DNA of 64,000 nt from positions 5,840,001-5,904,000 of the forward strand of contig NZ_CP033365.1 of assembly GCF_013170825.1 (NCBI RefSeq), read 5' to 3'. Both the position numbers and the translations under genes were made by a program. This DNA comes from Mesorhizobium sp. NZP2298. Its GTDB lineage: Bacteria > Pseudomonadota > Alphaproteobacteria > Rhizobiales > Rhizobiaceae. Position 1 is the stretch's first letter, and the number at the start of each line of letters is the position of its first letter. Shown one piece after another: positions 17,439-24,748 of this stretch. The notes beneath the pieces are model-generated. The model was not told the DNA's origin. It did not search any database and saw nothing but the letters and a program-made list of their open reading frames with translations.

Positions 17439-18773
17439 ATGTTCGAAACGCTGATCCGGGGAGCCACCATCGTCAACGCCGAAGGGTTCGAACGGCGCGA
17501 TGTAGGCATCACCAACGGAAGGATCGTAGCGCTCGTCGCCCCCGGTGAGACGGTTTCGGCCCGGACCGTTTTCGATGCCGCCGGTGCCTATCTATTACCC
17601 GGCCTGGTCGACGCGCACGCGCATCTGCGCGAGCCGGGCCTGACTCACAAGGAAGATTTTTCCTCCGGCACGCATGCCGCGGCCCTTGGCGGTGTGACGA
17701 CGGTGCTCGACATGCCGACCGACGAGCCATGGACAGCCACGGCCGACCAGCTTGCCGACAAGATGGCGATGGCCAAAGACCGCATCCATGTCGATGTCGG
17801 TCTCCAGAGTGTCGTCAGCCGCGACCTGTCGCGCATCCCGGGCCTGCTCGATCTGGCGCCGGTCTCGTTCGAGCTGTTCACCGCCGATGTGCCCGATGAC
17901 TTCCTTTTCGCGACGCTCGACGCGGTGGCCGAGGCGTTGAAGGCTTTCGCCGGCGCAGACACTTTGATCGGCATCTCGCCCGGCGATCAATCGATCCTGA
18001 CCGGCAGCACACTGCGTGACCGCTCCGGCACGATCGCCGCCTTTCAGGCCAGCCGGCCGCCGCTCGCCGAGGCCAATGGCATCGCCCGAGCGCTTGTCGC
18101 CGCCGCCTCGGCCGGGACCAGAATTCATGTCCGCCAGATCAATTCCGAACTTGGCGTCGAGACGTGGGGCCGGTTGCGCGGCATGGCTGACGCCAGCGTC
18201 GAAACCACGCCGCAGAACCTCTTCTTCAACGCCGGCGACTATGAGATGCACGGCGCCAATCTCAAGGCCTCGCCACCCTTGCGCTCGCCGCATGACGTGG
18301 ATGCGCTGCGCGCGGCACTCGGCGCAGGGCTGATCGACATCGTCGCCACCGACCACGCGCCGCACACACCGGCCGAGAAGGCAACGCCTTGCGCGGCTTT
18401 CGCCGACATTCCGGGCGGCATGCCGGGGCTGCAGACGCTGCTGCAGGTGATGCTGAAACTGGTCGATGACGGCCTGATCGCCCTGCCCGATCTGGTGCGC
18501 CTGTGCGCCCGCAATCCGGCCGAGCGCTTCGGCCTTGGCCGGCGCAAGGGGAAGATCGCCAGCGGCTACGATGCCGATATGCTCATCCTCGATCCGCGCC
18601 AGTCCAACACGATCGCCAATGCCGATCAGGTGTCGCGAGCGGGCTATACGCCATTCGACGGCTGGATCGTTCAAGCGCGGCTGACAAGCGTCTTCCTGCG
18701 CGGTCGCGAGATCGTGCGCGAAGGAGAACTGATCGGCCCGAAAGTCGGGAACATCGTCACCCGGGAAAGCTGA
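17439..18773 (+). CDS. Dihydroorotase/allantoinase-like amidohydrolase with altered metal site
   Basis: A 444-residue cyclic-amidohydrolase-family protein starting at the ATG at 17439, with AAAGAGA upstream. The first metal motif is intact (DAHAHLREPG) and the C-terminal ATDHAPHT aspartate is kept. The middle of the site is not: the normally carboxylated lysine position reads SFELF, the HAED/HCEN histidine segment reads GISPGDQS, and the HVxH segment reads IHVRQINS, so the second His is Gln. Such changes suggest either a one-metal enzyme or a non-catalytic relative. It is co-directional with, and close to, the PuuE-like gene and an SDR gene. Confidence 0.82.
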   Translation: MFETLIRGATIVNAEGFERRDVGITNGRIVALVAPGETVSARTVFDAAGAYLLPGLVDAHAHLREPGLTHKEDFSSGTHAAALGGVTTVLDMPTDEPWTATADQLADKMAMAKDRIHVDVGLQSVVSRDLSRIPGLLDLAPVSFELFTADVPDDFLFATLDAVAEALKAFAGADTLIGISPGDQSILTGSTLRDRSGTIAAFQASRPPLAEANGIARALVAAASAGTRIHVRQINSELGVETWGRLRGMADASVETTPQNLFFNAGDYEMHGANLKASPPLRSPHDVDALRAALGAGLIDIVATDHAPHTPAEKATPCAAFADIPGGMPGLQTLLQVMLKLVDDGLIALPDLVRLCARNPAERFGLGRRKGKIASGYDADMLILDPRQSNTIANADQVSRAGYTPFDGWIVQARLTSVFLRGREIVREGELIGPKVGNIVTRES

Positions 18774-18778
18774 AGACC

Positions 18779-19552
18779 ATGCCCCTGCTCGCCAACAAGA
18801 CCGCCATCGTCACCGGAGGCAGTTCCGGCATCGGCCGCGCGATCGCGCTGAAATTCGCGGCCGAGGGCGCGAGCGTCGTCATCGCCGACACGGTCGAGCA
18901 ACCGATCGAGGGGGGTGGGAGCACCGTGGAGTTGATCCGCTCGGCCGGCGGAGCTGCCGTTTACATCCGGACCGACATCTCTGACTGGGGCGCCGTCGAC
19001 GCGCTGGTCGGTGCGACGGTCGAGCAATTCGGACGGCTTGATGTGATGGTCAACAACGCCGCGATCTATACCAGCACCAATCTGATCGACACCACGCCGG
19101 AGCAATGGAACCGCGTCATCGGCGTCAACCTGACCGGCTTCTTCTACTGCTCGAAACGGGCGGTGATGCAGATGCTCACCCAGGTGCCCGTCGACGACGT
19201 GCGCGGCCGCATCATCAACATCTCCTCGCAGCATGGCATGGTGGCCTGCCCCGGCGACCTTCCCTATTCGGTGAGCAAGGGCGGCATCGTGCAGATGACG
19301 CGGCAAATCGCGGTCGACCACGCCGACGATCTGATCGTCTGCAATGCCATCGCACCCGGCAAGATCATCACCGGCAAGCCGGGCGTGGCCAACGACCCCG
19401 ACGCGCTCGACTACTCGCTCCGTCGCACGCCTTGGCCGCGACTTGGAACCCCGAACGATGTGGCGGGAGCGGCGCTGTTTCTTGCCAGCGACATGGCAAG
19501 CTACGTCACCGGCATCAACCTGATGGTCGACGGCGGCTGGATGGCGGGCTGA
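18779..19552 (+). CDS. SDR family NAD(P)-dependent oxidoreductase
   Basis: A 257-residue classical SDR beginning at the ATG at 18779, five bases after the preceding stop. The cofactor loop is GGSSGIGRAIA (residues 14-24), NNAAIY is the structural Asn region, and ISSQHG with YSVSK gives catalytic Ser, Tyr and Lys at regular spacing. The C-terminal SYVTGINLMVDGGW is typical. It is the last gene of the plus-strand catabolic run. Substrate unknown. Confidence 0.88.
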   Translation: MPLLANKTAIVTGGSSGIGRAIALKFAAEGASVVIADTVEQPIEGGGSTVELIRSAGGAAVYIRTDISDWGAVDALVGATVEQFGRLDVMVNNAAIYTSTNLIDTTPEQWNRVIGVNLTGFFYCSKRAVMQMLTQVPVDDVRGRIINISSQHGMVACPGDLPYSVSKGGIVQMTRQIAVDHADDLIVCNAIAPGKIITGKPGVANDPDALDYSLRRTPWPRLGTPNDVAGAALFLASDMASYVTGINLMVDGGWMAG

Positions 19553-19592
19553 CGGATACGGGCTGCTCGCAAGGCGACCAGTTGGGTTTTGA

Positions 19593-20102
19593 TCATTGCC
19601 TTATGAACGGGCCCCTATAGGTCTGGCCGGCGAGCGCATAGGTTCCGGCCAGGGTCCCGTCAGGCATCATCGTCAGACTGATGTCCGCGCCATTCGGCAG
19701 GCGCCCGAGCTTCAATGTGCTCCCGACAATTCTTCCTTCACCGGCGGCCTCCCCCGGATTGTTGTCGCCCAGATTGCCCCAGGCAAAAGTGACCGTCACC
19801 TTGCCGTTTGCAGAAATCGTCTGCACGGCGACTTTGGCTTCATACGCGCCCTCCAATCGCCCAGCCCACATGCCCGAAAAAGCGGCGTACTTTGTTGGAA
19901 TGCCCTTCGCAGGGGGAGTGATCGTCACGGATGGATCCATGATTGCCGAACCCGCGGAGGCCGCGGCGGAGCTCGAGACCGGCTGAGCAGGAGTGCCAGC
20001 AGGATCCGGCGCAGGTTCGAGAGCGGCGGGTTGCGGCCCTGCGGGAGCGGATTGGCATGCGACGAGAGCAAGTGCCATGAAGCCCAGCATCATGTTCCGC
20101 AT
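19593..20102 (-). CDS. Putative lipoprotein, unknown function
   Basis: A 169-residue protein starting at the ATG at 20102, with GGAG seven bases upstream. The N-terminus (MRNMMLGFMALALVAC) is a lipoprotein signal with the lipidated cysteine in LVACQS. A Pro/Ala/Ser-rich spacer of about 50 residues follows, then a compact domain with FSGMWAGRLEG, TVTFAWGNLGDN and GTYALAGQTYRG that looks like an all-beta fold. I recognise no catalytic motif. It is convergent with the SDR gene and probably monocistronic. Confidence 0.75.
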   Translation of the reverse strand: MRNMMLGFMALALVACQSAPAGPQPAALEPAPDPAGTPAQPVSSSAAASAGSAIMDPSVTITPPAKGIPTKYAAFSGMWAGRLEGAYEAKVAVQTISANGKVTVTFAWGNLGDNNPGEAAGEGRIVGSTLKLGRLPNGADISLTMMPDGTLAGTYALAGQTYRGPFIRQ

Positions 20103-20540
20103 CGAATTCTCCACATCGTTTCGCGGATTGTCGGCGGGTCGCAGACCCGCCGAATTGCACGTCATTCTACGCCACCGCCCTGTCCAGAGCGTATAGCGTT
20201 CTACATCAAAGACGCCGTCAACAACCGAGCTTCTGATTTCATCACCGAATTTCCACTGTTCGGAAGTCCTCTTCTTTCACGGACTATCTCCATGGACCAG
20301 CCGCCATTGGCAGGTTCGCCAGAAATTTCTGGCTTGGCTGTTCCCTCCAGTGTTGAAGAGTGAAGCTCAGCACGACCTTTGCCATAAGACCGTTACGGCT
20401 GAGCATCAGCCACGGCGTGAGGGTGGCGAAAACGTGATCTTGCAAATCCGGCAATCTCAGCTCCGGAGAATAGCTTTCCTTGACGGGAGCCAGGAAGCCA
20501 CCAATGTACCGGGCGATCTCACCTGCAGGGTATTTTGCTT
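20103..20540. other. 438-bp divergent intergenic region
   Basis: Between the lipoprotein gene and the glutathione peroxidase gene. Apart from the perfect 9-bp inverted repeat at 20132-20152, I see no credible ORF, no RNA gene and no clear promoter boxes. Open frames in it are short and lack ribosome binding sites. Confidence 0.5.
20132..20152. promoter_or_regulatory. Perfect 9-bp inverted repeat upstream of lipoprotein gene
   Basis: CGGCGGGTC and GACCCGCCG are separated by GCA. The element lies about 30 bp upstream of the lipoprotein start, so it could be an operator or a hairpin in its leader. No T run follows on either strand, so it is not a typical intrinsic terminator. Confidence 0.5.
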
Positions 20541-21089
20541 ATGACAGCCGCGATCCATGACATTCCGTTCCGCCGCGCCGACGGCTCAACCACAAGCCTG
20601 GGCGAATATGCCGACAAGGTCTTGCTGATCGTCAACGTCGCCTCCAAATGCGGCTTCACCAAACAGTATGACGGACTGGAGGCGCTTTATCGCTCGTATC
20701 GCGACCAGGGCCTTGTGGTGCTCGGCTTTCCGGCCAATGACTTTGCCGGGCAGGAACCGGGCACAGATGCCGAAATCCAGGAATTCTGCCGGTTGACCTA
20801 TGGTGTCGAATTCCCTGTGTTCGCCAAGATCGCGGTGACGGGACCGCGAAAGCATCCGCTTTATCAAGCGCTGATCGAGGCGCGGCCACAGGCTGTCTTC
20901 AAGCCGGACAGCACGCTGGTGAGCCGGCTGGCCGGGAGGGGCGCCATGCCCGCAGCCGGCGAAGTGAGCTGGAATTTCGAGAAGTTTGTGGTCGACCGCA
21001 AGGGTGTCGTCGTCGCCCGCTTCGGTTCCGACACGGAGCCGCAGGACGAGGCGATCGTCGGCGCTGTCCGCAAGCTCCTGGCGGTTTGA
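20541..21089 (+). CDS. Glutathione peroxidase (cysteine type)
   Basis: A 182-residue thiol peroxidase of the GPx family, starting at the ATG at 20541. The peroxidatic residue is Cys in VASKCGFT, not selenocysteine. Gln in FAGQEPGT and Trp-Asn in VSWNFEKF complete the catalytic tetrad. LTYGVEFPVF is typical of bacterial GPx proteins, which usually use thioredoxin. It reduces hydrogen peroxide or lipid peroxides in the cytoplasm. It is probably transcribed alone or with the next SDR gene 89 bp downstream. Confidence 0.93.
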   Translation: MTAAIHDIPFRRADGSTTSLGEYADKVLLIVNVASKCGFTKQYDGLEALYRSYRDQGLVVLGFPANDFAGQEPGTDAEIQEFCRLTYGVEFPVFAKIAVTGPRKHPLYQALIEARPQAVFKPDSTLVSRLAGRGAMPAAGEVSWNFEKFVVDRKGVVVARFGSDTEPQDEAIVGAVRKLLAV

Positions 21090-21178
21090 GGCAAGAAGCG
21101 AAGCTCCCAACACAGATTAAATTTGCGGCAACATCCGGCTTCCGCGGAGAAGCCGCCCGCATAACCGAGGACCAAGCC

Positions 21179-21979
21179 ATGGATCTGCAACTGAACGGCA
21201 AACGCGCCCTGATCACAGGCGGCAGCAAGGGAATTGGCCGTGCCATCGCCCGGCAATTGGCCCTGGAAGGCGTGGACCTTGTCATCGCCGCCCGCAACGC
21301 TGCCGATCTGGGCATCGCCGAGCGCGAACTGGCTGCGGAAACCGGGCGCAAGATCGTTGGGCTAGGCGTCGACACACAGGACGACAGCTCGGTCAAAACG
21401 CTGGTGGCAGGGACGATCGCGGCGCTCGGCGGCCTCGACATCCTGGTCAACGCCGCAGCCAAGCCGGGCGGGCAGGCACCACCGCCCAAGCTGGCCGAGA
21501 TCACGGACGACCTGTTCTGGGATGACGTGGACGTCAAGGTGATGGGCTATCTGCGTACGGCGCGTGAGGCCGCTCCTCATATGGCTGCCGCCGGCTGGGG
21601 CCGGATCATCAACGTAAGCGGGCTCGCTGCCCGGCAGACAGGCTCGATCATCGGCTCGATCCGCAATGTTGCCGTCTCTGCCCTGACCAAGAATCTCGCC
21701 GACGAACTGGGCCCGAAGGGGATCAACGTGACGGTGGTCCATCCTGGCCTGACCCGCACGGAAAAGACCACGCCGCTGGTCGCCGCCCGCGCGGCTTCGG
21801 CAGGCGTTTCGCCTGAGGAGATCGAACGGCGACTTGCCGCCAATGTCACGATCGGCCGCCTCGTCGATATGGCCGAAGTCGCTGATGTCGTCACATTCCT
21901 CGCGTCGCCGCGAAGCGTCGCCATCAACGGCGATGCGATCGCCTGCGGCGGCGGGGTCATCGGGCCGATACATTACTAG
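21179..21979 (+). CDS. SDR-fold protein lacking the catalytic Tyr-Lys pair
   Basis: A 266-residue short-chain dehydrogenase-fold protein starting at the ATG at 21179. The cofactor loop TGGSKGIGRAIA is intact, and the catalytic-type Ser is present in NVSGLAARQ. At the positions 13 and 17 residues later, where Tyr and Lys belong, it has Ser and Val (GSIRNVAVSAL). The region after that, TKNLADELGPKGINV, is standard, so the change is not a frameshift. It may bind NAD(P) without classical catalysis or use other residues. It is convergent with the nuclease gene. Confidence 0.85.
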   Translation: MDLQLNGKRALITGGSKGIGRAIARQLALEGVDLVIAARNAADLGIAERELAAETGRKIVGLGVDTQDDSSVKTLVAGTIAALGGLDILVNAAAKPGGQAPPPKLAEITDDLFWDDVDVKVMGYLRTAREAAPHMAAAGWGRIINVSGLAARQTGSIIGSIRNVAVSALTKNLADELGPKGINVTVVHPGLTRTEKTTPLVAARAASAGVSPEEIERRLAANVTIGRLVDMAEVADVVTFLASPRSVAINGDAIACGGGVIGPIHY

Positions 21980-22014
21980 AGCAAAATCCAGGAAAAGCGC
22001 GAAACGGTTTTCCG
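21978..22014. repeat. Rhizobial intergenic palindromic repeat (partial copy)
   Basis: GGAAAA (21991-21996) and TTTTCC (22008-22013) flank GCGCGAAACGG, preceded by GAGCAAAATCCA. This resembles the widespread rhizobial element built around GGAAAAGTGTGAAGCGGTTTTCC, from memory. It fills the gap between two convergent genes and may act as a two-way transcription stop. Confidence 0.65.
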
Positions 22015-22015
22015 C

Positions 22016-23002
22016 CTAGACGCGCACATCGCCCAGCACCCTGATCTCCGACGAAATGGACAGGCCGCCTTCGATCTCTTCCTCGTTGGAAAACCCGTCG
22101 AAATTGGCGAGCGAGCCAAAAGAGAGGCCGGAAAGCCCTTCGACGTATTTGACGCTGCGCTGGTAGGTTTTGTAGGCGCCGAACGCCGCCTCCAGCTCAC
22201 CGAGCTCCCTCTCCTGCTCAACCACGTAGGCCGTCGATGACGGGCGGCCGTCATCGGAGATGAACGACACCACTTTCCAGAAAGCTTTCGGAATGAGCGC
22301 ATCGCGGTAGCGAAGATCAGTGCCGCCGAAGACGGGGCCGGTGAATACGGAACACCGCTCGGCCCAGGCCCGCGCATTCTGCAGGATGTAGTTCTCTATT
22401 CCGAGCCAGGTCTTCTGATTGACGATGTCCATCTGCGGCGCACAGTTCGTGAAGTGAAACGTGTCCGCATTGGCGCCGAGGGCGTTGGCGCCCCAATTGG
22501 GATCCTCGCGCCTGACGAGGTGTCCTCTGTCGAGGCGATTGCCGGCATAGAGGTCCGCACCGAGCTGCGCTTCGGCCGGCAGGCGCCCGTCCAGCGCCCA
22601 TCTGTTGTCCTCGCGCCCAATCGAAATGGAGCGGGCGCCCTCGATATTGACGGCGGTGAACATGGCCATGCGCCGCGACGCGCACATGACGACGGAAAAG
22701 TTGCAATAGTCGAGCCGGCCGCTGGCATCGCCGCCAACCGGCGTTATGTCGCGGGATCGCTGGCCGGTCGGCTTGGGCAGGTCGATCGGGAATCTGGTCA
22801 GGAAAGTCCGATCGAAACCGGTACGGCCAGCAAAGGATTGAGGCGGCGACGTGCGCGGCCGTGCCGCGCGCTCGGCCATGGCACCCTCACTGCGAATGTG
22901 CGTTTCGAGAGCTGCCCCGGCCCCCGGCCCGCGCAGCCGCCGCATATCGCGAAGCTGCGGTCGCCGGTCCATCCTTACGGTCGCAAGTTCAGTCACGGAC
23001 AT
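22016..23002 (-). CDS. DNA/RNA non-specific endonuclease (NucA/EndoG family)
   Basis: A 328-residue beta-beta-alpha-metal nuclease starting at the ATG at 23002 with GGAG upstream. The catalytic motif is NRLDRGHL with the general-base His at about residue 161; the metal-binding Asn is in FHFTNCAPQ (about residue 186), with MDIVNQKTWLGIE after it. The N-terminal 60 residues are Arg/Ala-rich and contain no signal peptide or membrane segment, unlike most secreted NucA enzymes. It lies downstream of the YcaO and small-ORF genes and probably shares their transcript. It could be an antibacterial effector or a cytoplasmic nuclease; no dedicated inhibitor is obvious next to it. Confidence 0.87.
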   Translation of the reverse strand: MSVTELATVRMDRRPQLRDMRRLRGPGAGAALETHIRSEGAMAERAARPRTSPPQSFAGRTGFDRTFLTRFPIDLPKPTGQRSRDITPVGGDASGRLDYCNFSVVMCASRRMAMFTAVNIEGARSISIGREDNRWALDGRLPAEAQLGADLYAGNRLDRGHLVRREDPNWGANALGANADTFHFTNCAPQMDIVNQKTWLGIENYILQNARAWAERCSVFTGPVFGGTDLRYRDALIPKAFWKVVSFISDDGRPSSTAYVVEQERELGELEAAFGAYKTYQRSVKYVEGLSGLSFGSLANFDGFSNEEEIEGGLSISSEIRVLGDVRV

Positions 23003-23032
23003 GAGTTTCTCCAATCGAAAAAGCCGAGGACA

Positions 23033-23227
23033 TCACCCGGCGTTGAAAAAATTTCCAAAGGCCTTCAGGTCGAGCAGTTGCGCATCGTCCTCGACGGCAT
23101 GGCGAATGCTGGCCAGATCGTGGGCGAGGTTCTGCCGCGGCGTCTGCCCGCCAAAGTGCACGCGGCCTGTGCCATAAGGATGTATCGGTTCTTCATCGCC
23201 GCCCCCCTCCCCTATCCGTCGTGGCAA
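23033..23227 (-). CDS. Small ORF between YcaO and nuclease genes, possible peptide
   Basis: A 64-codon frame that would start at TTG (23227) without a clear ribosome binding site; a GTG farther in is another option. The body, from HPYGTGRVHFGGQ to LKAFGNFFNAG, has the codon choice and residue mix of a real protein. A different frame has an ATG just after a strong GGAGGGG and would give 43 residues of less natural composition. It ends 30 bp before the nuclease start and follows the YcaO gene by 56 bp. I do not recognise it. It could be a small peptide made with the YcaO protein, or an immunity or regulatory peptide. Confidence 0.4.
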   Translation of the reverse strand: MPRRIGEGGGDEEPIHPYGTGRVHFGGQTPRQNLAHDLASIRHAVEDDAQLLDLKAFGNFFNAG

Positions 23228-23283
23228 TTTGGGAGGAGCACCGTGAACTCAGCGTGAAACCAGCCTCAGGCGGGGCCCAAACC

Positions 23284-24681
23284 TCAGACGAGGAGAGGCA
23301 TCAGCCGCTCAAAATCGCGGCGTCCGTAAGTTGCCTGCCAACCCCGCTGTTGAGGTAACATCCAGAGCCGCTCACACCCTGGCCGCGGCTTGAAGTGCGC
23401 GAGACCGACGCAGATCGCCTTGACCACGGGGACCTCGAATGCGGGCCGCTGCAAGTCCGCGAACCATACATTGCCGCCGCTGGCGGTGTTTATCTCTTCC
23501 ACCAGGCGCGACAGCATCCCTGCTTGGCCTGCCTGCGTTGCCGAGCCGGGATCGGAGCCGCTCAAAAAGCCCATTGTGTCGAGATTTGCGTGCTCCAGCC
23601 AGGCCGCGACGCGACGGTCCGCGGCAGACATCGGCGCATCGCCTTTTGTTGCGACCCGCATCTCATGGGCGTCGAACGCCAGCTCGGTCTGGATCATCTC
23701 GAGGAACGCGGCCTTGGCCGCCGCCTGCAAATCGAAGGCCGCCGCAAATCCGACCGCCACGCGCCGGCCGTCCCCCTCTGACGATATCGCGGCTGCCACA
23801 TGCGCGCTGTGAAAGGTTGAAATGTCGAGGAACCAGACACGCCGCCCGGTTTCGATGGCGTGCTCCTTCAGGGCCGCTGCCAGGGAAGCATCGTCCAGGG
23901 TGGGAGCAAAGCGCCGACGCCGGCAGCCTCGCCACCACCATATGCCGGTTGCATCGCGCTCAACGAGCTCGAGCACGGCGCGCGACATAGCGGCGTCGAT
24001 CGTGCTTCCGGCGGCGCAGCCATTGGAATCGGCGTTCAGGCTGTCGTCTCCATGGACGGCTTCGCCAAAGCCACCGAAGCAAAGAAATGCGGGGCACATC
24101 GCGGTGCGCGAGCCCGCGAAGTCGCGCACGCGGGCCAGCCGGTCCGGATTGCGCAGTTGCCGTGGCGGGGGTATCGCATCCCAGCCATCCCACATGCGGT
24201 TGAAACGGCGGCGCTGCTGTATCTGACGCCTGGAAAAACCGAGTACCGCTTCGGCCGGGATGATATCGCTGGCCCGGTCGGCCGCTACAAGCGTGCTCTC
24301 GTCCAAGGCCTGATACATCCAACTGCCGATTTCCACGGCTTCGCCAAGGCATCCCAACAAGGCCTGTGACCGGCTGTATCCCTTTCCGCTTACAGTCACC
24401 TGGCGGATACCGCCGCCCCACGGCAGACCGAGGTTCGCCGCGGCCAGAATGCCGCCCGGTATCTCGAAGAGATCGACAATCAGGCCATGATCGGCGGCGA
24501 AGCTGTACAGACGCAGGCGATCGGAAGCCTCGACATCCGTTTCCGGCCGAAGCTCCAATCCCGCGAACCGAATATCCCGCCTTGTCGTATCGGGCACCTT
24601 GTCGAGCACCGCGTTCGAAGAGCCGACAGCGGAATGCGGCTGTGCGCAAAGTGCTTCCCAATGACTTTTTTCTAGCCGCAT
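23284..24681 (-). CDS. YcaO-like ATP-dependent protein, standalone
   Basis: A 465-residue YcaO-domain protein, start taken at the ATG at 24681 (MRLEKSHWEAL); the frame remains open further upstream into the divergent gene. ATP/Mg-binding segments are LGCLGEAVEIGSW (Glu114, Glu117), AVLELVERDATGIWW (Glu238, Glu241, Arg242, Asp243) and LEMIQTELAF. The C-terminus (ATYGRRDFERLMPLLV) lacks the proline-rich PxPxP tail of azoline cyclodehydratases. No E1/ocin-ThiF or TfuA partner gene is nearby. YcaO proteins activate peptide backbone amides to make azolines, thioamides or amidines. The substrate is unknown; a leader-like peptide is encoded about 2.1 kb away. Confidence 0.85.
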   Translation of the reverse strand: MRLEKSHWEALCAQPHSAVGSSNAVLDKVPDTTRRDIRFAGLELRPETDVEASDRLRLYSFAADHGLIVDLFEIPGGILAAANLGLPWGGGIRQVTVSGKGYSRSQALLGCLGEAVEIGSWMYQALDESTLVAADRASDIIPAEAVLGFSRRQIQQRRRFNRMWDGWDAIPPPRQLRNPDRLARVRDFAGSRTAMCPAFLCFGGFGEAVHGDDSLNADSNGCAAGSTIDAAMSRAVLELVERDATGIWWWRGCRRRRFAPTLDDASLAAALKEHAIETGRRVWFLDISTFHSAHVAAAISSEGDGRRVAVGFAAAFDLQAAAKAAFLEMIQTELAFDAHEMRVATKGDAPMSAADRRVAAWLEHANLDTMGFLSGSDPGSATQAGQAGMLSRLVEEINTASGGNVWFADLQRPAFEVPVVKAICVGLAHFKPRPGCERLWMLPQQRGWQATYGRRDFERLMPLLV

Positions 24682-24748
24682 TCCTCGATCTTCGCTTAAC
24701 GTCCGCCCGGTTCTGGTATTAGATGATCGAAGGGCGTTTGGGCCGATC
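24682..24748. promoter_or_regulatory. Short divergent promoter region between YcaO and SARP genes
   Basis: Only 67 bp separate the two divergent starts. TCGATC (24685-24690) and GATCGA (24725-24730) form a spaced inverted repeat. Position suggests control of the YcaO operon by the SARP-type regulator, but no binding site can be proved from this copy alone. Confidence 0.3.
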
